Positions 53,693 to 62,438 of a DNA stretch of 64,000 bases are shown here, piece by piece. This stretch comes from Ideonella_A sakaiensis_A (lineage in GTDB: Bacteria > Pseudomonadota > Gammaproteobacteria > Burkholderiales > Burkholderiaceae_C). Below the pieces are notes generated by a model that was not told where the DNA came from, did no database searches, and saw only the letters and a program-made list of their open reading frames with translations. Position numbers and translations under genes: made by a program. Position 1 is the first letter of the stretch. Every line of letters begins with the position of its first letter. The DNA lies in contig NZ_CP182947.1 in assembly GCF_048320135.1 (NCBI RefSeq), positions 2,852,001 through 2,916,000 on the forward strand, read 5' to 3'.

Positions 53693-54694
53693 TCAGAAAC
53701 TGAGCTTCAGCCGCGTGCCGAACGCCCAGGCCTGACTGCGCGGCGTATTTGCGTCACGCCGCGGCCAGAAATGGCCGATCTGGGTTTCGACCAGGATCCA
53801 GTCGCGGTAGACCGGTTGCTCCCATTTCGTCTGCAGCCCGTAATCGGATACCGTGACGCCGGATCCCTGGCGGCCGCCGGCCAGCGCCTCGAGCGTCAGC
53901 AGCCGCTGGCTGCCGAAGGCCTTGTACAGGCCGAGGCTGCTCGACCATTCGAACTTCTTGTTCTGCTGCGTGATCGTCGCGGCATTCAGCCAGCGCGCCG
54001 CCAGCGTGCGCGAGAAGCCGTGTTCGTACGACAACGCCGTTGTCGAGCCGAGATGGTCGCGCACGGTCCAGAAGATCGTCTCGCGGAATTCCAGCAACGA
54101 GCGGTCGCTCAGCTGCCAGGGTTTGCGGTAACGCGCCTGCGCATACGGTTTCAGCCCGCCGCGTATGCCGAGGCGGAAATCGACCGCATCATTCAGATCG
54201 CGGCCGAGGCCGGCAAAAAACGAGCGGTCGTCGGAGCGCTCGCCGAGCAGCCTGTCCTGGCGCGACAGCGCGCCGGGCTTGTCAGTGACGATTTCACGCT
54301 CGTTGTCGCGGCCGATGAAGAAATAGGTCTTTTCTTCGAGATTCGGCAGCCGGAAACGGGCATTGAAGCGCAGCGCCAACTTGAAATCCTCGTCCTGCCG
54401 CTTGTACAGGCTGAGGCTCAGCTTGCCGTCGGAGACCTTGCCGCCTTCTCCGAAGGGTTTGTCGCCGAACCAGCTGTCGACGCCACGGGCCAGCCATTCG
54501 GCGGTCGAGCGTGCGCCTTGTCGTGTCTGCTCCATCAGTTGCACCGTCGTCGCTTCGGCCGATCCGGCCGGCGCATCTGCCGGCGCGGTGGCCGCACCAG
54601 TGGCCGATGGCGGCATGTGCGCCGGAGGGGTGGCGCAGGCGATCAGCAGCAGCGGCGCAGCGGCGGCCAGGAGGGTCGAACGAATCAGAGGCAT
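53693..54694 (-). CDS. Outer-membrane beta-barrel-like lipoprotein, unknown function
   Basis: A 333-residue protein with a lipobox (LIAC, Cys20), a Pro/Ala-rich linker (about 24-50) and a C-terminal region of repeated amphipathic strands ending in Phe (GTRLKLSF), the signature of a BAM-assembled barrel. A central segment (KLALRFNARFRLPNLEEKTYFF) recurs in uncharacterised Betaproteobacteria proteins. A lipoprotein that is also a barrel is unusual; the lipobox could instead be a Sec cleavage site. No functional motif recognised. Confidence 0.7.
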   Translation of the reverse strand: MPLIRSTLLAAAAPLLLIACATPPAHMPPSATGAATAPADAPAGSAEATTVQLMEQTRQGARSTAEWLARGVDSWFGDKPFGEGGKVSDGKLSLSLYKRQDEDFKLALRFNARFRLPNLEEKTYFFIGRDNEREIVTDKPGALSRQDRLLGERSDDRSFFAGLGRDLNDAVDFRLGIRGGLKPYAQARYRKPWQLSDRSLLEFRETIFWTVRDHLGSTTALSYEHGFSRTLAARWLNAATITQQNKKFEWSSSLGLYKAFGSQRLLTLEALAGGRQGSGVTVSDYGLQTKWEQPVYRDWILVETQIGHFWPRRDANTPRSQAWAFGTRLKLSF

Positions 54695-54775
54695 GGTCAA
54701 CTATAGATGGACTGCAGGGTGCGGCCGGCGGATTTGCGCCTTGTTATGCTGGGCGCATTGGAGCAGACGCCGACG

Positions 54776-55231
54776 ATGCTGAAAAGCCTTAAAGACCTGT
54801 TTGATCGGATGATCGCACCGGCCAGCGAATCGCCGGCCGAAGTCGAACACGGCCTGCAGCTCGCGACCGCGGTGCTGCTGGTCGAGGTGATGCGCTCCGA
54901 TCCGGAGGTCACCGACGCCGAGCGGCATTCCGTCGTCGATACCTTGCGCGAACGGTTTGCACTGACCGCCGACGAGGGCAGCGTATTGCTCGAGCTCGCC
55001 GAGCGCACCTCGCGCGAGGCCACCGACCTGTTCAGCTTCACGTCGCGGATCAATGAATCGTTCACGATCGAGCAGAAGGTCGAGATGATCGAGGCGATGT
55101 GGCGAGTCGCCTACGCCGACGGCCATCTCGACGCCCACGAGAACCACGTGATGCGCCGTTTTGCCGATCTGCTGCATGTGCCGCATGGCGCATACGCGAA
55201 TGCAAAGATGCGCGCGCGTGGCGCCGGCTGA
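54776..55231 (+). CDS. TerB-family tellurite-resistance-like protein
   Basis: A 151-residue helical protein. ATAVLLVEVMRSDPEVTDAER and EAMWRVAYADGHLDAHENHVMRR are the two halves of the TerB/DjlA N-terminal fold, with acidic residues that may bind metal. Single TerB-like proteins of this kind are common and need not confer tellurite resistance; no other ter gene is present. Confidence 0.85.
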   Translation: MLKSLKDLFDRMIAPASESPAEVEHGLQLATAVLLVEVMRSDPEVTDAERHSVVDTLRERFALTADEGSVLLELAERTSREATDLFSFTSRINESFTIEQKVEMIEAMWRVAYADGHLDAHENHVMRRFADLLHVPHGAYANAKMRARGAG

Positions 55232-55250
55232 GTCGCCGGCAGCGGGTCCG

Positions 55251-56219
55251 TCAGACCAGCGTTTCCGGCTTGATCCGGCTGCGCCGTTCGCGGCGCGCGA
55301 CCCACAGGGTTGCCGCACAGATCACGCTGCCGCCGATCAGCGTCGCCTGGCTCGGTGAATCGCCGAATGCCAGCCAGCCGATCAGCGTCGCCCAGACCAG
55401 ATCGAGAAACTTGACCGACTGCGTCGACGAGATGTCGGCGATTCGGTACGACTGCGTCAGGCAGTAATGCGCACTGTTGCCGAGCAGGCCGCAGACGGCA
55501 AAGCCCAGCCATTGCGCGGCGCTCGGTTGCTGCCAGTGCAGCAGCGCAAGTGGCAGGCTGAACAGGCTGACGGTGATGCCTTGCCAGAGCAGGATCACAC
55601 CGGTGCGCTCGTAACGCGTCAGGGCCTTCGTGACCAGGAAGGACGCGGCAAACAGCGGCGCCGACGACAACATCACGAGGTTGTAGATGCCGCCGTCGCC
55701 GGTCATCTTCGGCGCGACGACGATCAGCACGCCGACAAAACCGAAACCGACCGCGGCCCAGCGCTCCCAGCGCATCGGCTCGCGAAAAAACAGCATCGCG
55801 CCGATCATGATGAAGATCGGTGTCGTGAAGCCGAGCGCCGTCATGTCGGCCAGCGGAATCTGCGGCAGCGCGATGAACCACAAGGTCAGTCCGAGCGCGT
55901 GCAGCGCACCGCGGCCGAACTGGCCGCCGATGTGGCGCGGCCACCAGCTCGTCAAGCCGCCGCGGAACAGCAATGGCAGCAGCACGACCAGGCCGGCCAG
56001 GTATCGCAGAAACTGCGTCTGGAACGGATCGAGCTGCTGCGCGAGCGCCCGCATCGTCGCATTCAGCACGACGAAGATCATGCCGGCGGCGGTGCTCCAG
56101 ATCAGGCCGCGGACGGTCGGGTCGAGTTGCTCGAAACGGCCCCCGACGCGCAGCCAGTGGCCACGCAAGCCGGTCGCAGGCAGTTCGGCGCCGGGGGCGA
56201 TCTCAGGCGGAATGGCCAT
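55251..56219 (-). CDS. EamA/DMT-superfamily transporter
   Basis: A 322-residue protein with ten membrane helices in two EamA repeats (helices from about 34 to 310). Drug/metabolite exporters of this family move amino acids, nucleobases or other metabolites; the substrate is not evident. A 30-residue cytoplasmic N-terminus precedes the first helix. Convergent with the TerB-like gene, 19 bases apart. Confidence 0.88.
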   Translation of the reverse strand: MAIPPEIAPGAELPATGLRGHWLRVGGRFEQLDPTVRGLIWSTAAGMIFVVLNATMRALAQQLDPFQTQFLRYLAGLVVLLPLLFRGGLTSWWPRHIGGQFGRGALHALGLTLWFIALPQIPLADMTALGFTTPIFIMIGAMLFFREPMRWERWAAVGFGFVGVLIVVAPKMTGDGGIYNLVMLSSAPLFAASFLVTKALTRYERTGVILLWQGITVSLFSLPLALLHWQQPSAAQWLGFAVCGLLGNSAHYCLTQSYRIADISSTQSVKFLDLVWATLIGWLAFGDSPSQATLIGGSVICAATLWVARRERRSRIKPETLV

Positions 56220-56406
56220 CGGCGGCGCAGTCGCCTGCGCAGCGCGGGGCGGCGGCAGGTGCTGCAGGAAGGGGTTCGGAAATCATTTGTATTCTTGAGC
56301 CGGGTGCCGGCCGCCGCAGTCTGGTTGGCAACAGGCCGCTTGCGCTGCCGCATCGGCGACAGCAACGGGATCGGCCGCGACCGCGCACAATCGGCCGGTG
56401 TCCCGC

Positions 56407-57141
56407 ATGCAGCCATTGACCAAACCCGGCATTGTCGGCCAGACCGGCGCGCCGCCCGCTGCGCAGGGTCTCTGGAACTGCGACGACGCGCTGCGCCAGC
56501 TGCTGCAGCAAAGGCTCGACGCGTATGCGCCCGGCCTGGCGGCGCTTCCGGACGGCCCCGAGCTGCGCCGTGCCGCGGTCGCGCTGGCGGTCACCGAAAG
56601 CGGTCTCGGCGCCGACCTGCCTGGTTTGCCGACCCACTCGAACTGGTCGACGGCCGCCGCGCTGATCCTGACCCGGCGCAGCGGCAGCCTGCGCAGCCAC
56701 GGCGGCCAATGGGCGCTGCCCGGCGGCCGCGTCGATGGCGATGAAACCGCCGAGCAGGCGGCGCTGCGCGAGCTGGCCGAGGAAATCGATCTGCAGCTCG
56801 GGCCGGATGCGGTGCTCGGCCGGCTCGACGACTATGCAACCCGCTCCGGCTACCTGATCACGCCGGTCGTCGTCTGGGCCGGCAGCGCCGAGCGGCTGCA
56901 GCTGAACCCGGCCGAGGTCCAGAGCATCCACCGGATCGGCTTCGGCGAATGGCTGCGCGCCGATTCGCCGATGCTCGAGGCGAGCCGCCACGGCCCGCAT
57001 CCGGTGCTGCGGATGCCGGTCGGCGGCAGCTGGATCGCCGCGCCGACGGCGGCGCTGCTGTACCAGTTCCGCGAGGTCTGCCTGTTGGATCGGCCCACCC
57101 GCGTCGCCCATTTCGACCAGCCGGACTTTGCATGGCGTTGA
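56407..57141 (+). CDS. Nudix hydrolase, CoA-pyrophosphatase-like
   Basis: A 244-residue protein with a complete Nudix box at 107-128 (GRVDGDETAEQAALRELAEE), preceded by THSNWSTAAALILTRR, resembling the NudL/CoA diphosphatase subgroup. It probably hydrolyses a nucleoside diphosphate linked to another group. ATG 56407 is chosen over GTG 56398. The 3' end overlaps the next transporter by 10 bases. Confidence 0.87.
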   Translation: MQPLTKPGIVGQTGAPPAAQGLWNCDDALRQLLQQRLDAYAPGLAALPDGPELRRAAVALAVTESGLGADLPGLPTHSNWSTAAALILTRRSGSLRSHGGQWALPGGRVDGDETAEQAALRELAEEIDLQLGPDAVLGRLDDYATRSGYLITPVVVWAGSAERLQLNPAEVQSIHRIGFGEWLRADSPMLEASRHGPHPVLRMPVGGSWIAAPTAALLYQFREVCLLDRPTRVAHFDQPDFAWR

Positions 57142-58712
57142 ACATCGCCGCCGACGGCCTGCTGAGCCATCGTGCCTTCCGTGGCCTGTGGATCTTCGCC
57201 GGGCTGTTTTTTCTCGGCAATGCGATGCAGACGATGTCGGCGGCCTGGATGATGGTCGAGGTCACCGGCTCGGACTTTCTGGCCGCGCTGGTGCAGACCG
57301 CGGTATTCCTGCCGATGTTTTTGCTGTCGCTGCCGGCCGGCGTGATGGCCGATACCGCCGACCGCAAGCGGCTGATGAGCATTGCGCTGGCGGTGCAGGC
57401 GGTGTCGGTGGTGCTGCTCAGCGTGCTGCTGCTGACCGGCGTCGCCGGCGCGGCGACGATCCTGTTCCTCGTCTTCGTTGCCGGCAGCTGCACCGCGCTG
57501 ATGCAGCCGGCCTGGAATTCGACGATCGCCGACTCGATCCCGCGCGACCTGCTGCCGCAGGCGATCACCGCGATCTCGATCAACTGGAATGCCGCGCGCG
57601 CAATCGGCCCGGCACTCGCCGGCGTGATCTACGCCGGCATCGGCGGCGGCTGGAATTTCGTGCTCGCCGCGCTCGGCACGGTCGGCATGTGGTATTCGAT
57701 CCGCCGCTGGCCGCCACGGCCACACCCGCCGTCACGTTTGCCGCCGGAACGGATGTGGGGCGGCATGTTGAGCGCGCTGCGTTTTGCCCGCCATTCGGAA
57801 ATCGTGCTCGCGCAACTGATCCGCACCGTCGCCTACAGCGGCGCCGGGTCTGCACTCTGGGCGCTGCTGCCGGTGATCGGCCAGCGCCAGCTCGGCCTCG
57901 GCGCCGCCGGTTATGGTCTGCTGATGGCCTGTCTCGGCGGTGGCGCGGTGGTGGCCGGCCTGCTGATCGAGCGGCTGCGCGCCCGCGTCGGGCTCGAAGG
58001 CATCGTCGGTGGCGGCTGCGTCGTGTTCGCCGCGGTGATGCTGATCGCCGCGTTGTCGCGCTGGCCGCTGCTGGTTTATGTCGCGCTGGTATTTGGTGGC
58101 GGCGCCTGGATGGTCGTGATGGCGACCTTCAATACCGCAACCCAGACCAGCGTGCCGCCGTGGGTCAGGGCGCGGGCGCTGGCGATGCACAGCCTGTGCG
58201 CGCTCGGCTCGTTTGCGCTCGGCTCGGCGCTGTGGGGCGCGCTGTCGGGCATCTTCGGCTTGTCGTCGGCGCTGATCGGCGCATCGCTGGTGATGGCCGC
58301 CGGGCTGCTGCTCGCGAAGCCGTTTCCGCTGCGTGTCGGCGAGGCGCAGGATGTCACGCAGGTCACCGCGTGGGAGGAATTGTTCGTGCCGCGCGAACCG
58401 GCGCCCGGCGCCGGGCCGGTGGCGGTCGAATTCCGCTACCGCATCCATCCCGATGCGGCCGATGCCTTCCTGACCGCGATCACCAAGCTGCGTGCGCCGC
58501 GGCGGCGCGACGGCGCGACCTTCTGGCGCGTCTACCGCGACCTGTCGGACCCGTCGCGTTTCTGCGAGCGTTTCATCGTCACGTCGTGGGCCGACTACCT
58601 GCACCAGCGCTCGCGGGCGACGCTTGCCGACCAGCAGATCGAGGCCCGGGTTCGCGCCTTCGTGCTGCCCGGCGAAACCGTCGACGTCGCGCATTACATT
58701 GCCGAGCGTTGA
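57132..58712 (+). CDS. MFS_3 (EntS-like) transporter with C-terminal cytoplasmic domain
   Basis: A 526-residue protein: 12 membrane helices of the MFS_3 type (GLWIFAGLFFLGNAMQTMSAAWMM start; ADTADRKRL loop), then a soluble domain of about 100 residues (VEFRYRIHPDAADAFLTAI; SRFCERFIVTSWADYLHQ) like antibiotic-biosynthesis-monooxygenase folds. This combination occurs in uncharacterised MFS_3 exporters. Coupled to the Nudix gene by a 10-base overlap. Substrate unknown. Confidence 0.86.
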   Translation: MALNIAADGLLSHRAFRGLWIFAGLFFLGNAMQTMSAAWMMVEVTGSDFLAALVQTAVFLPMFLLSLPAGVMADTADRKRLMSIALAVQAVSVVLLSVLLLTGVAGAATILFLVFVAGSCTALMQPAWNSTIADSIPRDLLPQAITAISINWNAARAIGPALAGVIYAGIGGGWNFVLAALGTVGMWYSIRRWPPRPHPPSRLPPERMWGGMLSALRFARHSEIVLAQLIRTVAYSGAGSALWALLPVIGQRQLGLGAAGYGLLMACLGGGAVVAGLLIERLRARVGLEGIVGGGCVVFAAVMLIAALSRWPLLVYVALVFGGGAWMVVMATFNTATQTSVPPWVRARALAMHSLCALGSFALGSALWGALSGIFGLSSALIGASLVMAAGLLLAKPFPLRVGEAQDVTQVTAWEELFVPREPAPGAGPVAVEFRYRIHPDAADAFLTAITKLRAPRRRDGATFWRVYRDLSDPSRFCERFIVTSWADYLHQRSRATLADQQIEARVRAFVLPGETVDVAHYIAER

Positions 58713-58735
58713 TCCGGTAATTCGATTCGGAACAG

Positions 58736-59914
58736 ATGCTCGTCAGAACCTGGTTGGCTAATTTGTCGCTGCCGGCGGTGGTCGCCGGCTTCGTTGCGGT
58801 GCTGGTCGGTTTTTCCAGCTCGGTGGTGATCGTTTTCCAGGCCGCTGCCGCGCTCGGCGCGACGCCGGGCCAGATCGCATCCTGGGTCTGGGCGCTCGGC
58901 CTCGGGATGGGACTGAGCAGCATCGGCATGAGCCTGTGGTGGCGGATGCCGGTGCTGACCGCGTGGTCGACGCCGGGCGCCGCGCTGCTCGTCACCGCCG
59001 GCGTCGGCGTGCCGATGGCCGAGGCGATCGGCGCCTTCATCGTCTGTGCGCTGCTGATCATCGCGGCCGGAGTCAGCGGGCTGTTCGAGCGGATCATGAA
59101 CCGCATCCCGCAGGCGCTCGCCGCCGCCTTGCTGGCCGGCGTGCTCGCGCGCTTCGCGATCGAGGCCTTTCTGGCGCTCGGCAGCGAATTTGCGCTGGTT
59201 GCGCCGATGGGACTCGTCTATCTCGCAGGCCGCCGCTGGTGGCCGCGTTATGCGGTGCCCGGCGTGCTCGGCCTCGGCATGGCGCTGGCCGCGGCGCAGG
59301 GCCGGCTGGCGCTCGGCGGTGTCGACTGGCAGTGGGCGGTGCCGGTCTGGACGACGCCGGCATTCAGCCTGACCGCCGCGATCGGCGTGGCCTTGCCGCT
59401 GTTCATCGTCACGATGGCGTCGCAGAACCTGCCCGGTGTCGCGGCGCAGCGCACCGCCGGTTTTGCGGTACCGGTGTCGCCGGTGATCACGACCACCGGT
59501 GTCGCGACGCTGCTGCTGGCGCCGTTCGGCGCCTTTGCGCTGAACCTCGCGGCGATCACCGCAGCGATCTGCATGGGGCCGGAGGCGCATCCGCAACCGG
59601 CGCGGCGCTACATGTCGGCTGTGATGGCCGGCGTCTTCTACATCGTGCTCGGTCTGCTCGGTGGCGCCGTCGTCGGCCTGATTGCGGCCTTTCCGAAAGC
59701 GCTGGTGCTCGCCGTCGCCGGCTTCGCGCTGCTTGGCACGATCGGGACAGGCCTCGCGACCGCGATGCGCGACGACGCCAGCCGCGAGGCGGCGCTGGTC
59801 ACCTTCCTCGTCACCGCCAGCGGGCTGGTGCTGTGGGGTGTCGGCTCGGCATTCTGGGGCGTGGTGGCCGGCGCGATTGCGCTGGTGGTGCAGCGCTTGC
59901 GGCTGCCCGGTTGA
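58736..59914 (+). CDS. BenE-family benzoate/aromatic transporter
   Basis: A 392-residue membrane protein of the benzoate:proton symporter family (about 12 helices; FQAAAALGATPGQIASWVWALG, TAWSTPGAALL, VTMASQNLPGVA are family blocks). The name rests on Acinetobacter BenE; many relatives sit outside aromatic-degradation clusters and here no ben gene is adjacent, so the substrate is open. It begins 23 bases after the MFS_3 gene. Confidence 0.88.
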   Translation: MLVRTWLANLSLPAVVAGFVAVLVGFSSSVVIVFQAAAALGATPGQIASWVWALGLGMGLSSIGMSLWWRMPVLTAWSTPGAALLVTAGVGVPMAEAIGAFIVCALLIIAAGVSGLFERIMNRIPQALAAALLAGVLARFAIEAFLALGSEFALVAPMGLVYLAGRRWWPRYAVPGVLGLGMALAAAQGRLALGGVDWQWAVPVWTTPAFSLTAAIGVALPLFIVTMASQNLPGVAAQRTAGFAVPVSPVITTTGVATLLLAPFGAFALNLAAITAAICMGPEAHPQPARRYMSAVMAGVFYIVLGLLGGAVVGLIAAFPKALVLAVAGFALLGTIGTGLATAMRDDASREAALVTFLVTASGLVLWGVGSAFWGVVAGAIALVVQRLRLPG

Positions 59915-59924
59915 CAATCGGCCG

Positions 59925-60593
59925 ATGGGAAGCCTCTATCTCGTCCGTCATGGCCAGGCGTCGTTCGGCGCCGACAACTACGACCAGCTGAGCGAACTCG
60001 GCCAGCGCCAGTGCGAGCGGCTCGGCAGCTGGTTTGCCGAGCAGGGCATCGTCTTCGAGGCCGCGCTGGTCGGCCGGCTGCGCCGGCAGACGCAGTCACT
60101 GGCGGCGATCGAGCAGGGGCTGGGCCGGCAGGCGCCGACCGAGGTCTGGCCCGGACTCGACGAATACGACAGCGCCGCGGTGATTGCCGCGATCGATCCG
60201 CGGCCACAGCCGCGGCCGGCCGATGCCGAGCAGGTGCGCGCGCATTTCCGGCTGCTGCGCAGCGGCCTGCTGCGCTGGATGGCCGGCGAGGTGGATCCTG
60301 CCGGCATGCCGAGCCACCGGCAATTTGCCGCCGATGTCGCGGCGGTGCTCGATCATGTGCGGCGGCAGTTTGCCGGCAATGTGCTGGTGGTGTCGAGCGG
60401 CGGGCCGATCTCGACCGCGGTGGGCCAGGTGTTGCAGGTGTCGGCCGCGACGACGGTCGAACTGAACCTGCGGATGCGCAACAGTTCGGTCACCGAACTG
60501 GCGTTCAATCCGAAGCGCCATGCGCTGGTGCAATTCAATGCACTGCCGCACCTGGCGGACGCCGCTGTGCGCGGCTGGATCACCTACGCCTGA
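59925..60593 (+). CDS. Histidine phosphatase superfamily protein
   Basis: A 222-residue phosphoglycerate-mutase-fold phosphatase. The catalytic RHG is at 8-10 (LYLVRHGQAS), followed by SELGQRQCERLG; a second His expected near LVVSSGGPI is replaced by Ser/Gly (VLVVSSGGPIS, not SHGG), which may lower or change activity. Small-molecule or protein phosphate is the likely substrate. 10 bases after benE. Confidence 0.86.
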   Translation: MGSLYLVRHGQASFGADNYDQLSELGQRQCERLGSWFAEQGIVFEAALVGRLRRQTQSLAAIEQGLGRQAPTEVWPGLDEYDSAAVIAAIDPRPQPRPADAEQVRAHFRLLRSGLLRWMAGEVDPAGMPSHRQFAADVAAVLDHVRRQFAGNVLVVSSGGPISTAVGQVLQVSAATTVELNLRMRNSSVTELAFNPKRHALVQFNALPHLADAAVRGWITYA

Positions 60594-60595
60594 AT

Positions 60596-60898
60596 TCAGG
60601 CGGTGCTGCGAGGCGGCGACAGATCGCCGGTGGTTTCGTGCAGCCGCTGCCAATGGGCGACGGCTCGGTCGACCCAGGAGCGGAAGTTGCGATCGTTCGG
60701 CTGGTAGAACGGAATGCCGCGCGACGTGAAGCGGTCGACCTCGGCGGCCAGCTTGGCGGCCGTGCCGTCGTGGCTGCAGCAATCGGCGACCGCCATTTCG
60801 AGGGCATGCAGGCCGATTGCCCGTTGCATCGGGCTGGGGTCGGTCAACCGGGCACGCAAGTCCTCTGCGTCAACCGGGGGAACTGTCTGGGGGCTCAT
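60596..60898 (-). CDS. Hypothetical protein, 100 residues
   Basis: A small soluble acidic-basic protein (AEDLRARLTDPSPMQRAIGLHALEM...). No family recognised. AAGGA lies 7 bases before the ATG at 60896-60898, which supports real translation. It ends 2 bases from the convergent phosphatase stop. The 222 bases upstream hold a TTGACA (minus strand, 61068-61073) and a palindrome. Confidence 0.65.
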   Translation of the reverse strand: MSPQTVPPVDAEDLRARLTDPSPMQRAIGLHALEMAVADCCSHDGTAAKLAAEVDRFTSRGIPFYQPNDRNFRSWVDRAVAHWQRLHETTGDLSPPRSTA

Positions 60899-61082
60899 CG
60901 TTGAATCCTTGCCGCCGTTGTGCAGCGGCCATTTGCCGCCGTGGAGGGCCAAGGAATCGCCTACTGATGCGATGGTCCGGCACGACGGACTGGTTCGACG
61001 CCCAATCCGGACGTCACGACCACTCTAAGTCGGCAGGTCATCAGACAAGCCAGTTCCTCAGTGCAGATGTCAACAATCTGTG

Positions 61083-61099
61083 GGTATTTTGCAAATACC
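61083..61099. repeat. 17-base palindrome between SET-domain and hypothetical genes
   Basis: Arms GGTATTT and AAATACC around TGC, AT-rich against a GC-rich background. On the minus strand it lies 10 bases before a perfect TTGACA (61068-61073) that may be the -35 of the hypothetical gene at 60898. Position fits an activator site; it could also be the end of the SET transcript. Confidence 0.45.
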
Positions 61100-61120
61100 G
61101 CACCCGGGCGGTTGCGCTTC

Positions 61121-61540
61121 TTACAGCTTGCCAACGCAGCCCGCGGCGCCGCAGCGGCAGGTCAACCGGCCTTCGTGGTGGGTTTCGCCGTAGTTGACGG
61201 TGATTTCCTCGCCGCTGGCCAGCGCGCGCATCGCATAGAACTCGACCCGGCCCTGGCGGATCCGCAGCACCGCATTCGGCTGGCAGGAATGGTTGGTGAA
61301 ACGCAGCGGGTCGGTCGACTGCGACGCGTCGATCGCCCGCTTGTCGCTGACCTCGATCAGCATGATCCGCTGCTGCCCCTTCGCGCGCCGCCGCGCCTCG
61401 CGCACGCTGATCGATTCGCCGCGGATCTCGCCGATCTTGCGCCGCGCCGGCACCGCTTCGGCGGCGAACGCGCCGGTGCCGTCGATTGCGCTCGGCCCGG
61501 TGGCAACGGCGAATTTCTGCGGATTGGCCGGCGTGGCCAT
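61121..61540 (-). CDS. SET-domain protein-lysine methyltransferase-like
   Basis: A 139-residue stand-alone SET domain. The pseudoknot motif NHSCQPNA is at 83-90 (RFTNHSC), the catalytic Tyr motif NYGE at 116-119, and a post-SET-like zinc cluster uses Cys128, Cys130 and Cys135. Such proteins methylate protein lysines in eukaryotes and are scattered in bacteria. The target here is unknown; no histone-like gene is adjacent. Ends with the downstream gene on the same strand. Confidence 0.88.
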   Translation of the reverse strand: MATPANPQKFAVATGPSAIDGTGAFAAEAVPARRKIGEIRGESISVREARRRAKGQQRIMLIEVSDKRAIDASQSTDPLRFTNHSCQPNAVLRIRQGRVEFYAMRALASGEEITVNYGETHHEGRLTCRCGAAGCVGKL

Positions 61541-61565
61541 CAGTCGATCCGCACGCCGCGGCGCT

Positions 61566-62318
61566 TCATCGCCTGACCATGTTGTCGAATGTCACCGAAT
61601 AGACCTTGGTGACGGCGTTGTAGCTGATGCTCCATCGGGTCGGGTACCAGCCGGGCTTCGGATAAGTGGTCGGCTGTTTCATCGGCCCCGAAAAAGACTG
61701 CTTGGTGTTCAGGAAGGCCTGCGTGACCATCGGCTCGAAGAACACCATCTTGCCGCCGTGGAAGCCGTAGATCAGCGTGTGCTTGAAATTGCCCGGTGAC
61801 ACATTGCTGTCGCTTGGATCGATCCAGTGTTGTCCCATCGCCGGCACCACGGTCTGGGTCGACACATACCCGCTCGGAACCACCCCCGCCGGCGGCGCCG
61901 GCGCATCGGCGGCAAATGCGATCTGGCCGCGCTCGGCCTGACTGATCAGGTACAGGTGCATGTCGAAATGCGGCACGTTGAAGACGCCTGCCGGCTCGTG
62001 CCCGGCGGGTTCCCAGTCGAGCGACATGTGGTCGACGACCGTTGCCGCAACCGGCGCGGTCGGCATCGCCAGGACATGGGCGGTCGATCCGGCCGGCAGA
62101 CCGCTCAACGCGGCTTCGGTGAAGGTGAAGCCATAGCTGTTGATCGAGCCATCGTCGGCGACCCGCACGAAGGTATTGGCCGATCCGTTGCCGACCGCAC
62201 GCGATGCACCGAGATAGGTGCTGAGGCCGTCGCCGTCGCCGCCGCAGCCAAGCAGCAGTGCCGAGGCGGCGAGTGCGCCGATCAACCCGCGCCGGTGGAT
62301 CGAGAGTGAATGTGACAT
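61566..62318 (-). CDS. Secreted lipoprotein of the DUF5602/TTHB210-like type
   Basis: A 250-residue lipoprotein. The signal has a paired-Arg start and lipobox LLGC (Cys25). The mature part contains NVPHFDMHLYL and a His/Asp-containing strand region (MSLDWEPAGHEP), features of the DUF5602 family with no known role. AAGGAG lies just before the ATG at 62316-62318. It is 25 bases upstream of the SET gene on the same strand, so the two may share a transcript. Confidence 0.72.
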   Translation of the reverse strand: MSHSLSIHRRGLIGALAASALLLGCGGDGDGLSTYLGASRAVGNGSANTFVRVADDGSINSYGFTFTEAALSGLPAGSTAHVLAMPTAPVAATVVDHMSLDWEPAGHEPAGVFNVPHFDMHLYLISQAERGQIAFAADAPAPPAGVVPSGYVSTQTVVPAMGQHWIDPSDSNVSPGNFKHTLIYGFHGGKMVFFEPMVTQAFLNTKQSFSGPMKQPTTYPKPGWYPTRWSISYNAVTKVYSVTFDNMVRR

Positions 62319-62438
62319 CTGGACTCCTTTTTCCGGTTCTTGTTCGAACCGACAGGCTGCGGGCATCGGACACGGGTGTCAAATGCCGCACCGGCAGACT
62401 CGGAGAATCTGCAGTCCCGAGCGCGTCGCCTGGATTTC

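Noticed and set aside
54776..55231. A tellurite resistance operon
   Set aside because: Only a single TerB-like gene is present; no terA, terC, terD or terZ.
58736..59914. A benzoate degradation locus
   Set aside because: Only the transporter family matches; no benABCD or catechol genes are near.
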